Part shown: positions 17,294 to 25,789 of the stretch, piece after piece
How positions within the stretch are numbered: the stretch's first letter is position 1
Layout of the letters: each line of letters opens with the position of its first letter
NCBI GenBank assembly: GCA_036657395.1
Contig: JAVXGM010000011.1
Location: 1-55,256 of the forward strand
Direction of reading: 5' to 3'
DNA from: JAVXGM01 sp036657395
Lineage (GTDB): Bacteria > Bacillota > Clostridia > Peptostreptococcales > Anaerovoracaceae
DNA: 55,256 bases
Notes under the pieces: model-generated
What the model was told of the DNA's origin: nothing
What the model saw: the letters and a program-made list of their open reading frames with translations, nothing else
Databases searched by the model: none
Program-made: the position numbers and the translations under genes

Positions 17294-17643
17294 AATTGGG
17301 ATTATCGCTGTAGACACTGTAACCATCAAGGGGGGGAACGACAGCAAGATTGTTATATAAATACAAAAAAGAACAAGAAAATGACATGCAGACAAAACTG
17401 ATGAAATGTGTTGAAAGTCTGAAGAAATCTGACAACTCCAAGGTTTCTTCACACAAATTTCACACAAAAAAAGCTATTTTTTTTGTTTTTTTTAAGGAAA
17501 ATTTAAGCCTTTTTTAAGAATTCCTATCGCATACTAGTGATAGCAAGGGGTGCGGGAAATTTGACTTTTTGCCTGCCTGATGTTAAACTGACACCTGTGT
17601 TAAGTTAGATAAAAGAAAATTTCAGAGCAAAAGAGAGGCTTTT
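17294..17643 (+). promoter_or_regulatory. 350-bp leader with promoter for the NlpC/P60 gene
   Basis: TTGACT (17561-17566) and TAAACT (17584-17589), 17 nt apart, form a likely promoter 55 bp before the gene. Upstream lies a T-rich tract (17470-17520). No riboswitch class was recognised, although such hydrolases are often c-di-AMP controlled. Confidence 0.5.
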
Positions 17644-18429
17644 ATGAGTAAAAAAATTATATCTTATGTGTTAGTAATAGCGATGGTGTTGAGTGTATTT
17701 TGTTTCCCAATAGTGGGTTACGGTGCGACTACAAAGGTGCCAAGAGTTGCAGGTGTTAAATCAAAGGCAATAAGCAGTAAGACTATTAAGGTTAGTTGGA
17801 AGAGAGCAAAGAATGTTGATGGGTACGCTGTTCTTCAGTGGGTACCTTCAAAGAATAAATATGGTGTAGCTAAGAGAATTTCTTCAGGCAAGACTACAAG
17901 TTATAAGAAAACAGGCTTTAGTGCATATAAGAAATACCAGTTCAAAGTAGTTGCATATAAAGTAGTGAATGGAAAGAAGCAATACGGGAAACGTTCCAAC
18001 TACACAAGAGTAAGAACAAAGCACAGCTCTAAGACAAAAGGTGTTGCTATTGTCAACAAAGCCAAGTCCAGATTAGGCAAATCATATAGAAGCGGAGCTT
18101 CAGGACCAAATGCATTTGATTGTAGCGGACTTGTATACTGGGTATATAAAAGTAGCGGCGTTTCTGTAAAGAAAAAAGTAAAAAGAACTTCATCGGCAGG
18201 GTTATACTCTAGCTTGAGGAAATACAAGGTTGGATCCACAACAAAGAGTGCTAAACCAGGAGACATTCTCTTATTTAAGAGAGGCGGAAGATTTGGCCAC
18301 GCAGCAATTTACGCTGGAAAAGGAAAGATTGTGCATGCAGCCACACCTAGAAAAGGCGTTTGTAAAGCTAAGGTCAGTGTGCTTAACCGCACAGGTACTC
18401 GATTATCAGCAGTAATCCGGGTGGTATAA
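17644..18429 (+). CDS. Secreted NlpC/P60 endopeptidase with Fn3-like domain
   Basis: A 261-residue exported protein. A signal peptide covers residues 1-28 (ends GYGA). Residues 33-127 form a lysine-rich Fn3-like module (IKVSWKRAKNVDGYAV). An NlpC/P60 domain follows, with catalytic Cys160 (FDCSGLVYWVY), His219 (FGHAAIYAG) and His231. It cleaves gamma-D-Glu-diamino acid links in peptidoglycan outside the membrane. The Fn3-like module resembles those of the 3D-domain protein at 50015, suggesting a shared wall-binding device. Confidence 0.92.
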   Translation: MSKKIISYVLVIAMVLSVFCFPIVGYGATTKVPRVAGVKSKAISSKTIKVSWKRAKNVDGYAVLQWVPSKNKYGVAKRISSGKTTSYKKTGFSAYKKYQFKVVAYKVVNGKKQYGKRSNYTRVRTKHSSKTKGVAIVNKAKSRLGKSYRSGASGPNAFDCSGLVYWVYKSSGVSVKKKVKRTSSAGLYSSLRKYKVGSTTKSAKPGDILLFKRGGRFGHAAIYAGKGKIVHAATPRKGVCKAKVSVLNRTGTRLSAVIRVV

Positions 18430-18443
18430 TATTGAAAAAACAG

Positions 18444-18472
18444 AGGCTCTGGAAACTTCCAGAGCCTTTTTT
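18444..18472 (+). terminator. Terminator after the NlpC/P60 gene
   Basis: AGGCTCTGGAA pairs with TTCCAGAGCCT (11 bp), followed by a T run. Confidence 0.9.
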
Positions 18473-18495
18473 ATGGGAAGAAGGAAAAAATGTAC

Positions 18496-18524
18496 TTGCC
18501 CAGGCTATCACACTATGGTACAAT
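18496..18524 (+). promoter_or_regulatory. Promoter of rplS
   Basis: TTGCCC (18496-18501) and TACAAT (18519-18524) are separated by exactly 17 nt, upstream of the rplS leader. Confidence 0.7.
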
Positions 18525-18536
18525 AACTGATGTTAT

Positions 18537-18600
18537 TACGGGCGGTCCTCTGGAGGTTGAAACAGATTACACCACGAACGTCTTAGAGGGAAGGAGGAAA
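18537..18600 (+). promoter_or_regulatory. Putative L19 ribosomal-protein leader
   Basis: The 5' leader between the promoter and rplS contains ACGGGCGGTCCTCTGGAGG and ACCACGAACGTCTTAGAGGG. These resemble the conserved ends of the Firmicute L19 leader RNA, which lets L19 control its own translation. The call is from remembered consensus; a covariance search would settle it. Confidence 0.45.
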
Positions 18601-18607
18601 TTAAAAA

Positions 18608-18949
18608 ATGGATATTATGCAATCAATTGCGCAAGAATACGCAAAGGCAGAACCACCTGAATTTAAGGTAGGGGATACAGTAAAGGTGCACATCAAGATC
18701 AAAGAAGGTACGAGAGAAAGAATTCAGATTTTCGAAGGCTTTGTTTTGAAAAGACAGCACGGTGGCATTAGAGAAACATTTACGGTACGAAGAATCGCTT
18801 CAGGTATCGGTGTTGAAAAAACCTTCCCACTTCATTCACCACTAGTTGAAAAAGTAGAAGTAGTGAAGAAGGGTAGTGTAAGAAGAGCAAAACTAAATTA
18901 CATGAGAGAAAGAACAGGTAAGGCTGCTAAGATCAAGGCTAGAGGCTAA
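18608..18949 (+). CDS. rplS: 50S ribosomal protein L19
   Basis: A 113-residue protein with typical L19 sequence: FKVGDTVKVHIKIKEGTRERIQ, GFVLKRQHGGIRETFTVRRI and the C-terminal RRAKLNYMRERTGKAAKI. L19 lies at the 30S-50S interface. It has its own promoter, leader and terminator. In many Firmicutes it is followed, as here, by rbgA and rnhB. Confidence 0.98.
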   Translation: MDIMQSIAQEYAKAEPPEFKVGDTVKVHIKIKEGTRERIQIFEGFVLKRQHGGIRETFTVRRIASGIGVEKTFPLHSPLVEKVEVVKKGSVRRAKLNYMRERTGKAAKIKARG

Positions 18950-18964
18950 TACTAGAAACCAAGA

Positions 18965-18988
18965 GGGAACCAAAAGGTTCCCTTTTTA
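18965..18988 (+). terminator. Terminator after rplS
   Basis: GGGAACC and GGTTCCC with an AAAA loop, followed by TTTTT. Confidence 0.9.
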
Positions 18989-19011
18989 AATAGAAGATAA
19001 GGATAGGGCAA

Positions 19012-19857
19012 ATGATAGAAAACATTAACTGGTATCCGGGGCATATGAAGAAAACTAGAGAACTAATTCAAGAAAACCTAAAATTGGTAGATGCTGTAGT
19101 GGAAGTTATTGATGCTAGAATTCCCACTTCCAGTAGAAATCCAATTATTGATGAGTTGATCAAAGGAAAACGGCGGGTTGTGGTGCTTAATAAAAGCGAT
19201 CTGTCAGATCATGATGCCAACCGAAGATGGAGCGACCAATTTAAAAATCAAGGGCATATGGTGCTGACTATGAACTGCATGGCCGGCAGTGGTGTTCAGC
19301 AATTATTTAAATTATTAAATCAACTGCATGATGAAAAAAACAAGGGTAGAGAAATAAAAAGACCATATCGACTAATGATTGTAGGCGTACCTAATGTAGG
19401 AAAATCTTCATTAATAAACAGAATGACTGGAAAGAAAAGTGCACAGACTGGAGATAGACCAGGAGTTACTAAGGGGAAACAATGGCTGAATTTGCCAAAT
19501 GATATGCAGCTTTTAGATACGCCGGGAATTTTATGGCCCAAGTTTGAGGATCCAAAAGCAGGCCTTAATCTAGCTTTTTGCGGTTCTATTAAAGATGAAA
19601 TATTAGATATTGCATCATTAGCATTGGACTTGGTTGAGGTGTTACAAGAAGATTATCCACAGCTTTTAAAAGACAGATATAAATTAGAGAAACTGGGAGA
19701 AATGCCAATAGAGACTATGGAAGCCATAGCTTTGAAGCGAGGGTGTATTTTGCCGGGGAAGAGAATTGATTATGATCGTATAGCCAAAGTGCTTTTAGAT
19801 GAGTTTAGAAGTGGAGTTATGGGGAAGATTACTTTAGAGCAGGTGAAGGGTGAATAA
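19012..19857 (+). CDS. rbgA: Ribosome biogenesis GTPase RbgA (YlqF)
   Basis: A 281-residue circularly permuted GTPase that helps late 50S assembly. The motif order is G4 (LNKSD, near residue 60), then G1 (GVPNVGKSSL), G2/G3 (DTPGILWP), which is diagnostic of the family. The opening INWYPGHMKKTRE matches YlqF. Its stop overlaps the rnhB start. Confidence 0.96.
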   Translation: MIENINWYPGHMKKTRELIQENLKLVDAVVEVIDARIPTSSRNPIIDELIKGKRRVVVLNKSDLSDHDANRRWSDQFKNQGHMVLTMNCMAGSGVQQLFKLLNQLHDEKNKGREIKRPYRLMIVGVPNVGKSSLINRMTGKKSAQTGDRPGVTKGKQWLNLPNDMQLLDTPGILWPKFEDPKAGLNLAFCGSIKDEILDIASLALDLVEVLQEDYPQLLKDRYKLEKLGEMPIETMEAIALKRGCILPGKRIDYDRIAKVLLDEFRSGVMGKITLEQVKGE

Positions 19858-20515
19858 GCAGGAAAGAGAAGAACTTCAAATGCAGCGGCTTTTGGAAATG
19901 ACTAAGTATGAGAATTTGGAATATGCCAAGGGAGGACAGTTTATCGCAGGTGTGGACGAAGTAGGAAGAGGACCTTTAGCGGGGCCTGTAGTTGCAGCGG
20001 CTGTTGTTTTGCCACAGGATTTTCAAGTTATTGGTATTGATGATTCCAAGAAGCTTTCAGAGAAAAAACGGGAATATTTTTCTGCTGTGATCAAGGAGGA
20101 AGCTATAGCCTATGGTGTAGGACTTGTGGATCATGAGAGAATTGACCAGATTAATATCCTTGAAGCTACAAAGGAAGCAATGATTCAGGCAGTAACTCAA
20201 GTGGAAAATAAGCTTGAAGAAAAGTACGGAAAGGGTCTTGACCACATTCTCTTTGACGCTTTGAGGATAAAGAAGATTGAAACGCCTCAAACCGGTATAA
20301 TCAAAGGTGACAGTAAAAGCGTATCTATTGCGGCGGCGTCTATTATTGCCAAAGTGACTAGAGACCATATAATGATAGAATTTAGTGAAAAATATCCTTA
20401 CTATTCATTTGAAACTAATAAGGGATACGGGACAAAGGCTCACTATCAGGGGATTTACACCCATGGAATATGTCCAATTCATCGCAGGAGTTTTCTTAAG
20501 AATCTGGACAAATAA
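19850..20515 (+). CDS. rnhB: Ribonuclease HII
   Basis: A 221-residue enzyme that cuts the RNA strand of RNA-DNA hybrids at ribonucleotides. The active-site motif is AGVDEVGRGPLAGP; other acidic residues lie in DDSKKLS and FDALRIK. GTG 19850 overlaps the rbgA end by 8 nt, so translation is coupled. Confidence 0.95.
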   Translation: MNKQEREELQMQRLLEMTKYENLEYAKGGQFIAGVDEVGRGPLAGPVVAAAVVLPQDFQVIGIDDSKKLSEKKREYFSAVIKEEAIAYGVGLVDHERIDQINILEATKEAMIQAVTQVENKLEEKYGKGLDHILFDALRIKKIETPQTGIIKGDSKSVSIAAASIIAKVTRDHIMIEFSEKYPYYSFETNKGYGTKAHYQGIYTHGICPIHRRSFLKNLDK

Positions 20516-20519
20516 GCAC

Positions 20520-20548
20520 TTGATTAACAATTGGTATGGTGGTATCAT
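20520..20548 (+). promoter_or_regulatory. Promoter upstream of fhs
   Basis: TTGATT (20520-20525) and TATCAT (20543-20548), with 17 nt between, lie just after rnhB. Transcription would start near 20555, giving a leader of about 124 nt before fhs. Confidence 0.55.
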
Positions 20549-20554
20549 TTAATT

Positions 20555-20647
20555 GTCGCAAGACTAACCAAAGTGGCCAATCGCAGAGGTTAATAATGGT
20601 AACAAGCCGACGTCTAGAAATGTATTCTAGGGAGCGGCTTTTTTATT
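20555..20647 (+). promoter_or_regulatory. Structured fhs leader ending in a terminator (possible riboswitch)
   Basis: The leader has a GTC-GCAA-GAC hairpin at its start, a possible ACTAACC/GGTTAAT pairing, and a terminal hairpin (AGCCG 20605-20609 with CGGCT 20635-20639, inner CTAGAA/TTCTAG) followed by TTTTTTATTTTG. A promoter, structured leader and terminator before fhs suggest attenuation. ZTP (pfl) riboswitches often precede fhs, but the conserved ZTP core is not clearly visible. The hairpin could simply end rnhB transcripts. Confidence 0.45.
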
Positions 20648-20678
20648 TTGAGTCTAAGATAGCGAAGGAGAAAAAATA

Positions 20679-22355
20679 ATGGGAATCAAAAGTGATATTC
20701 AAATTGCGCAAGAAACTAAAATGGTCAACATCAAAGAAGTTGCAGTTGAAGCAGGAATAGAGCAAAAGTACATCGAATTTTATGGTAATTATAAGGCCAA
20801 AGTGGATTATAATATACTGGAAGAAAAAAAAGATGTGACCGATGGCAAATTGATTCTGGTTACAGCTATTTCTCCTACACCGGCAGGAGAGGGTAAAACC
20901 ACCACCACAGTAGGTTTAGCAGATGGGATGAAGCAATTAGGCGAGAAAGTATTTGTTGCCCTTAGAGAGCCTTCCTTAGGGCCTGTATTTGGAATCAAAG
21001 GTGGAGCAGCTGGAGGTGGCTATGCACAAGTGGTTCCTATGGAGGATATTAACCTTCATTTTACTGGAGATATGCATGCAATTGGTGCCGCTAATAACCT
21101 TCTTGCAGCACTACTTGACAACCATATTCAGCAGGGAAACACATTGAATATTGACCCTAGAAAAATTACATGGAAGCGATGCGTGGACATGAATGATAGA
21201 CAACTTAGATTCATCGTGGATGGACTGGGTGGAAAGCCTAACGGAAGTCCTCGTGAAGATGGATTTGATATTACTGTAGCCAGCGAAATCATGGCTATTT
21301 TATGCCTAGCTAAGGATATTGAAGATTTGAAGCTGCGGGTAGCAAATATTATAGTAGGATATAGCTATAATGATGAGCCAGTTACAGCAGGACAGCTTAA
21401 GGCTCAAGGCGCCATTTCTGCCTTACTTAAAGACGCTCTTAAGCCTAATTTAGTACAAACATTGGAAAAGACACCAGCATTTATACATGGCGGGCCGTTT
21501 GCAAATATTGCTCATGGGTGTAATTCCATTATGGCAACACGTATGGCCATGAAGATGGCGGATTATGTTGTGACAGAAGCTGGATTTGGCGCAGACCTTG
21601 GTGCCGAAAAGTTTTTGGATATTAAGTGTCAAATGGCGGGAATTGCTCCATCTGCAGTTGTCGTAGTTGCTACGGTTCGTGCATTAAAACATCATGGTGG
21701 AGTAGCAAAGGCGAACTTGGAAAAAGAAGATTTGCAGGCTCTTAAAGCTGGATTACCAAACCTACTTCAACACGTGGAAAATATTACAAAAGTATATGGT
21801 CTACCTGCAGTAGTAGCAATTAATAAATTTCCAACGGACACAGAGGCTGAACTTACATTAGTTGAAACTGAATGTAAAGCTTTAGGTGTAAATGTTGCAC
21901 TAAGTGAAGTTTGGGGAAAAGGTGGAGCTGGTGGAACTGCTTTAGCAAAGGAAGTTATACGCCTTTGTGCGCAACCAAAGGACTTTAAACCGGCTTATGA
22001 TATGGAGATGTCTATTGAAGATAAAATTAACGCTATTGCAAAGAAAATCTATCGTGCAGACGATGTGGTGATTATACCGGCAGCTAGAAAACAGCTTGCT
22101 CAGCTTGAAAAATTAGGATTCGGTAATCTGCCAATTTGTGTTGCAAAAACTCAATACAGTTTCTCAGATGATCAGACACTACTTGGAGCACCAAAAGGAT
22201 TTACTTTGACGGTGAGAAATCTTAAGGTTTCCGCAGGAGCAGGATTTATTATAGCCCTTACAGGAAATATTATGACTATGCCGGGATTACCAAAAGTTCC
22301 TGCAGCGGAAAAAATCGATGTAGACAATACAGGGAAAATAACCGGATTATTTTAG
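20679..22355 (+). CDS. fhs: Formate-tetrahydrofolate ligase
   Basis: A 558-residue enzyme that joins formate to tetrahydrofolate using ATP, giving 10-formyl-THF. The ATP loop is TPAGEGKTTTTVGL (near residue 67). The family blocks REPSLGPVFGIKGGAAGGGYAQ and DVTVASEIMAIL-like DITVASEIMAIL are present. It heads the one-carbon run fhs-fchA-folD. With no methylene-THF reductase or CO dehydrogenase in the window, it may serve purine/serine metabolism or the methyl branch of acetogenesis. Confidence 0.98.
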   Translation: MGIKSDIQIAQETKMVNIKEVAVEAGIEQKYIEFYGNYKAKVDYNILEEKKDVTDGKLILVTAISPTPAGEGKTTTTVGLADGMKQLGEKVFVALREPSLGPVFGIKGGAAGGGYAQVVPMEDINLHFTGDMHAIGAANNLLAALLDNHIQQGNTLNIDPRKITWKRCVDMNDRQLRFIVDGLGGKPNGSPREDGFDITVASEIMAILCLAKDIEDLKLRVANIIVGYSYNDEPVTAGQLKAQGAISALLKDALKPNLVQTLEKTPAFIHGGPFANIAHGCNSIMATRMAMKMADYVVTEAGFGADLGAEKFLDIKCQMAGIAPSAVVVVATVRALKHHGGVAKANLEKEDLQALKAGLPNLLQHVENITKVYGLPAVVAINKFPTDTEAELTLVETECKALGVNVALSEVWGKGGAGGTALAKEVIRLCAQPKDFKPAYDMEMSIEDKINAIAKKIYRADDVVIIPAARKQLAQLEKLGFGNLPICVAKTQYSFSDDQTLLGAPKGFTLTVRNLKVSAGAGFIIALTGNIMTMPGLPKVPAAEKIDVDNTGKITGLF

Positions 22356-22366
22356 AAGGAGGGGAT

Positions 22367-22996
22367 ATGTCTTTTGTTAAAGGAAGTTGTGAACACTTTG
22401 TAGAAATCCTTGCGACGAAACAGCCGGTTCCTGGTGGCGGCGGTGCGTCGGCATTAGTTGGCGCTGTTGGAATTGCTCTAGGCAACATGGTAGGCTCGTT
22501 AACTCTGGGGAAGAAAAAGTATGCAGGTGTACAAGATGAAGTAGAGATACTTATAAAGCAAGCAAACAGTTTGCAAGAAGATCTTTTAGGATTGGTTCAA
22601 AAAGATGCAGAAGCGTTTGAACCTTTAGCCAAGGCTTATGGTATGGCAAATAGTACTCCCGAGGAAAAAGCAGAAAAAGCTAAGGTCTTAGAGTCATGTC
22701 TAGGAGCCGCTTGCCTTGTTCCCCTTGAAATTATGGAAAAATGTTGTGCTGGAATTCTTATTTGCCAAAGCTTCGCAGAAGTGGGAAGTAAATTAGCCAT
22801 CAGTGATGCGGGAGCGGGAACGACTTTTTGCAAGGCGGCTCTTGAGGCAGCTAGCCTTAATGTATTTATAAATACCAAGGTGATGAAAGAAGCAGACCAA
22901 GCAGAAGAAATCAATAAGCGGGCAGAAAAAATGCTAGAAGAGTATGGGATTATCGCAGCAGCGGTAATGGAAAAAGTTTTTGCCCAAATTAAATAG
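22367..22996 (+). CDS. fchA: Formimidoyl-THF cyclodeaminase / methenyl-THF cyclohydrolase
   Basis: A 209-residue all-helical protein of the FTCD cyclodeaminase family. It carries the glycine-rich PVPGGGGASALVGAVGIALGNMV and SDAGAGTTFCKAALEAASLNVFIN. It works on 5,10-methenyl- or formimino-THF. Located between fhs and folD with 11 and 9 bp gaps. Because the adjacent FolD lacks the cyclohydrolase lysine, FchA is likely the methenyl-THF cyclohydrolase of this pathway. Confidence 0.93.
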   Translation: MSFVKGSCEHFVEILATKQPVPGGGGASALVGAVGIALGNMVGSLTLGKKKYAGVQDEVEILIKQANSLQEDLLGLVQKDAEAFEPLAKAYGMANSTPEEKAEKAKVLESCLGAACLVPLEIMEKCCAGILICQSFAEVGSKLAISDAGAGTTFCKAALEAASLNVFINTKVMKEADQAEEINKRAEKMLEEYGIIAAAVMEKVFAQIK

Positions 22997-23005
22997 GAGA
23001 TATAT

Positions 23006-23872
23006 ATGACTGTACTATTAAAGGGAAAAGAAGTTGCAGATCACTTAACCGACAAGCTAAAGGTTTCCGTTAAAGAATTGCATAAAAAGGGAGTTGATCC
23101 CACTTTGGCCATAATACGAGTAGGAAAAAATCCTAGTGATTTATCTTATGAAAAAGGTGCAATGAAGCGGGCCGAAAAAGTTGGGGTAACAGTGAAAAAT
23201 TATATTTTCAACGAGGAGATTACTCAGGAACAGCTAATTGACGAAATTTATAAGATTAATAAAGACACAGGGATTCATGGAATTCTAATTTTTAGACCAC
23301 TACCAAAACATATGGACGACCAGACTGTTGGGGATGCTCTTGCACCAGAAAAAGATGTGGATGGAATTACTACAGGATCTCTAGCAGGAGTCTTTATGGG
23401 CAATGATTTAGGGTTTCCTCCATGTACAGCAAGAGCCTGTATGGAAATCCTCGACTACAATAATGTAGACCTTAAAGGGAAAAAAGTGACTGTTCTTGGA
23501 AGGAGTCTGGTTATTGGAAAACCTGTCGCTATGATGACCATGGAAAAACATGCTACGGTGACAATTTGCCACAGCAGGACTAAAATAGAAGATTTGAAGA
23601 AGGCCAGTAGAGAAGCCGAGGTGCTTATTGTGGCCCTAGGAAAAGTAGGTATAATAGGGAAAGACCATTTATCCCATGGACAGATAATTTTGGATGTGGG
23701 AATTAATGTAACTGAAGAGGGAACTTTACAAGGAGATGTGGATATGTCTGCAGCAGAAGAAAAAAATGTGAAGATTACGCCAGTGCCAGGGGGTATAGGA
23801 GGGGTGACTACTGCAGTTCTTATGCTTCATCTGGTTTTGGCTGCTCAAAAATGGGAGCGAGAAAATGGATAG
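23006..23872 (+). CDS. folD: Methylene-THF dehydrogenase (FolD family, cyclohydrolase Lys absent)
   Basis: A 288-residue FolD protein with the two-domain fold. The NAD(P) motif is VTVLGRSLVIGKPVAMM and the C-terminus has TPVPGGIGGVTTAVL. In the YxxxK catalytic motif the sequence is Tyr48-Glu-Lys-Gly-Ala52, so the lysine four after Tyr, essential for cyclohydrolase activity in studied bifunctional enzymes, is Ala. Lys50 and Lys54 lie close by. It probably keeps only the dehydrogenase reaction, with FchA doing the hydrolysis. It overlaps larB by 8 nt. Confidence 0.93.
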   Translation: MTVLLKGKEVADHLTDKLKVSVKELHKKGVDPTLAIIRVGKNPSDLSYEKGAMKRAEKVGVTVKNYIFNEEITQEQLIDEIYKINKDTGIHGILIFRPLPKHMDDQTVGDALAPEKDVDGITTGSLAGVFMGNDLGFPPCTARACMEILDYNNVDLKGKKVTVLGRSLVIGKPVAMMTMEKHATVTICHSRTKIEDLKKASREAEVLIVALGKVGIIGKDHLSHGQIILDVGINVTEEGTLQGDVDMSAAEEKNVKITPVPGGIGGVTTAVLMLHLVLAAQKWERENG

Positions 23873-24611
23873 AGAGTATTTGAAGAAGCTCCTAGGAGAT
23901 GTGGCCTCGGGGAAGACTGAGCCGGATCAAGCCTTGGAAGTCTTAAAGGATTTGCCTTTCGAAGATTTGGGTTTTGCAAATGTGGATAATTACAGACCTC
24001 TCAGAACAGGTTATCCTGAAACTGTGTTTTGCCAGGGTAAGACACCAGAACAAATTAGCCAAATAATGGAAGAGTTAGTAGCCAAGAATAGTAATGTCAT
24101 GGGGACTAGAGCTACAGTAAAAGATTTTGAAGCTGTAAAGAAAAGGGTTCCTCAGGCAAAGTATGATGAGACGGCGAGAATCATAATGGTAGTAGAAAAC
24201 CCTATTCCAGTAACCGACAAGGTCATTGCAGTAATTACCGCAGGAACAGCAGATATTCCAGTAGCAGAGGAAGCGGTCATTACAGCACAGGTTTTAGGAA
24301 ATCAGGTAGAGCGAGTTTACGATGTAGGCGTAGCAGGGATTCACAGGCTATTTGCCAAGCTAGACATAATAAGAAAGGCCAATGTGGTTATTGTTGTGGC
24401 TGGAATGGAGGGCGCTCTTGCCAGTGTAGTAGGTGGATTGGTGGACAAGCCAATAATTGCAGTACCCACTAGCATTGGTTATGGGGCAAACTTAGGCGGG
24501 ATTTCCGCCTTACTCTCTATGCTAAACAGTTGTGCAAACGGAGTAGGCGTTGTAAATATTGATAATGGATTTGGAGCTGCATATTTGGCTTCTACTATTA
24601 ATAGAATGTAG
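23865..24611 (+). CDS. larB: Nickel pincer cofactor biosynthesis protein LarB
   Basis: A 248-residue protein whose C-terminal half is related to PurE AIR carboxylase. LarB carboxylates nicotinic acid adenine dinucleotide in the first step of nickel-pincer nucleotide synthesis. Recognisable are GTRATVKDFEAVKKRVPQ, TAGTADIPVAEEA and VVAGMEGALASVVGGL. It overlaps folD and sits next to larC. No larE or larA occurs in the window. Confidence 0.93.
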   Translation: MDREYLKKLLGDVASGKTEPDQALEVLKDLPFEDLGFANVDNYRPLRTGYPETVFCQGKTPEQISQIMEELVAKNSNVMGTRATVKDFEAVKKRVPQAKYDETARIIMVVENPIPVTDKVIAVITAGTADIPVAEEAVITAQVLGNQVERVYDVGVAGIHRLFAKLDIIRKANVVIVVAGMEGALASVVGGLVDKPIIAVPTSIGYGANLGGISALLSMLNSCANGVGVVNIDNGFGAAYLASTINRM

Positions 24612-24620
24612 GTGAAAAAG

Positions 24621-25757
24621 ATGAAAAAAATATTATACATTGATTGTACTAACGGGATAAGCGGCGATATGGTGTTTAATGCCTTGCTTGCAATTAGTGG
24701 AGAAGAAAAAGTGGACATGAGTGGATTGTCATTGACGGAAGAGAGTTTAGATGAAAAGTATAGCCATAGAAGTTATGGGGAAATCAAGGAATTGATTGGT
24801 AAAAGCAGCTACGGAGAAAGCGCAAAGATGACGGCTCTTTTAATATATGGGGTCATTGCTAAGGCAGAATCTACAGTTCATGGAACAGAAATGGAAGATA
24901 TTCACTTTCATGAGGTGGGTAGAAATCAGGCAATTGAAAACATTATGGGTATTAGCGTTTTACTTGAAAAGCTAGAAATAGATGGGGTTCGATGCTCTCC
25001 TATTCATGATGGGAAAGGTTTCGTTCAGTGTAGTCATGGAAAAATTCCTGTGCCAGTACCTGCAGTTATGGCAATGCGAGACCACTGTGATTATACATTT
25101 GTTATAGATGATGTGGAGACAGAGATGGTTACACCGTCAGGACTTGGAATTCTTCTGGGGATAGGCGCTAGGCCAGTTTCAGGAATGCCAAGAGGTGAAG
25201 TCCTAGCAACAGCAGAAGTAAAGGGACAGAGAAATACAGGAAAAGGTGGATTGACAATAGTGTTAGTCCAATCTGAAGAGGAGGAAAAAATGGAAGCGAA
25301 GCCAGTTAAAAATACAGAATTAATCGAAGCGATTAAGAATGCAAAAGAAAATCCAAGCCAGGAAAATACAGTTACTATGTTAAATCAGGTGGTTAAAGCA
25401 AGGCTTCTTGCACCAATTTCTCTTGACAGGCCTCCAGTTACTTCTGGAGAAGACGGGGAAGTCGTCTTGGAAAAAGATACACAGGTTAGTTTTGAAATGA
25501 TTAAAGCCACCAATGGAGATCTTTATTATCCAGTGTTTACTCATGGCCCGGAAATGAAAAAATGTGCTACTGAAAAGGATCAACACAGTCTTATTGTCAA
25601 CTTTCAGGACTTAGCAAACATGGTGCTAAATCAGGAGAAGGAAATTAAAGGATTTGTTATTGATCCATTGGGTCAAAACATTTGCTTTACATCAGACATG
25701 ATTAAGGGAATGCTATCAGACATGAAATCAGAAGATAAAAATAAGGATATGAACTAA
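24621..25757 (+). CDS. larC: LarC N-terminal domain fused to an SseB-like domain
   Basis: A 378-residue fusion. Residues 1-220 match LarC1, the nickel-inserting protein: YIDCTNGISGDM, HFHEVGRNQAIENIMG, SHGKIPVPVPA and EMVTPSGLGIL. The LarC2 half that normally follows is missing. From Met224 to the end the sequence looks like SseB (ELIEAIKNAKENPSQEN, LYYPVFTHGPEMKK). Directly before Met224 lies AGGAGG (25279-25284) with 5-nt spacing, so the SseB part may also be made alone. ATG 24621 is chosen because AGGTG lies 6 nt upstream. Confidence 0.85.
   Translation: MKKILYIDCTNGISGDMVFNALLAISGEEKVDMSGLSLTEESLDEKYSHRSYGEIKELIGKSSYGESAKMTALLIYGVIAKAESTVHGTEMEDIHFHEVGRNQAIENIMGISVLLEKLEIDGVRCSPIHDGKGFVQCSHGKIPVPVPAVMAMRDHCDYTFVIDDVETEMVTPSGLGILLGIGARPVSGMPRGEVLATAEVKGQRNTGKGGLTIVLVQSEEEEKMEAKPVKNTELIEAIKNAKENPSQENTVTMLNQVVKARLLAPISLDRPPVTSGEDGEVVLEKDTQVSFEMIKATNGDLYYPVFTHGPEMKKCATEKDQHSLIVNFQDLANMVLNQEKEIKGFVIDPLGQNICFTSDMIKGMLSDMKSEDKNKDMN
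25275..25292 (+). promoter_or_regulatory. Internal ribosome-binding site and start inside larC
   Basis: GAAGAGGAGG, five A, then ATG at 25290. It is in frame with larC and sits exactly at the LarC1/SseB junction. The strength rivals that of true gene starts in this window. Confidence 0.6.
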
Positions 25758-25789
25758 TTCTTCACGTACAATTAGGAGGAAAAGAAAGA

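Noticed and set aside
17294..17560. c-di-AMP (ydaO) riboswitch before the NlpC/P60 gene
   Set aside because: Such leaders are common for wall hydrolases, but the conserved ydaO core could not be found here.
20555..20647. ZTP (pfl) riboswitch call for the fhs leader
   Set aside because: The gene context fits, but the conserved ZTP core and 3' CCGCCTGGG-like element are not clearly present. Pairing that would form its first stem uses bases upstream of the predicted transcription start.
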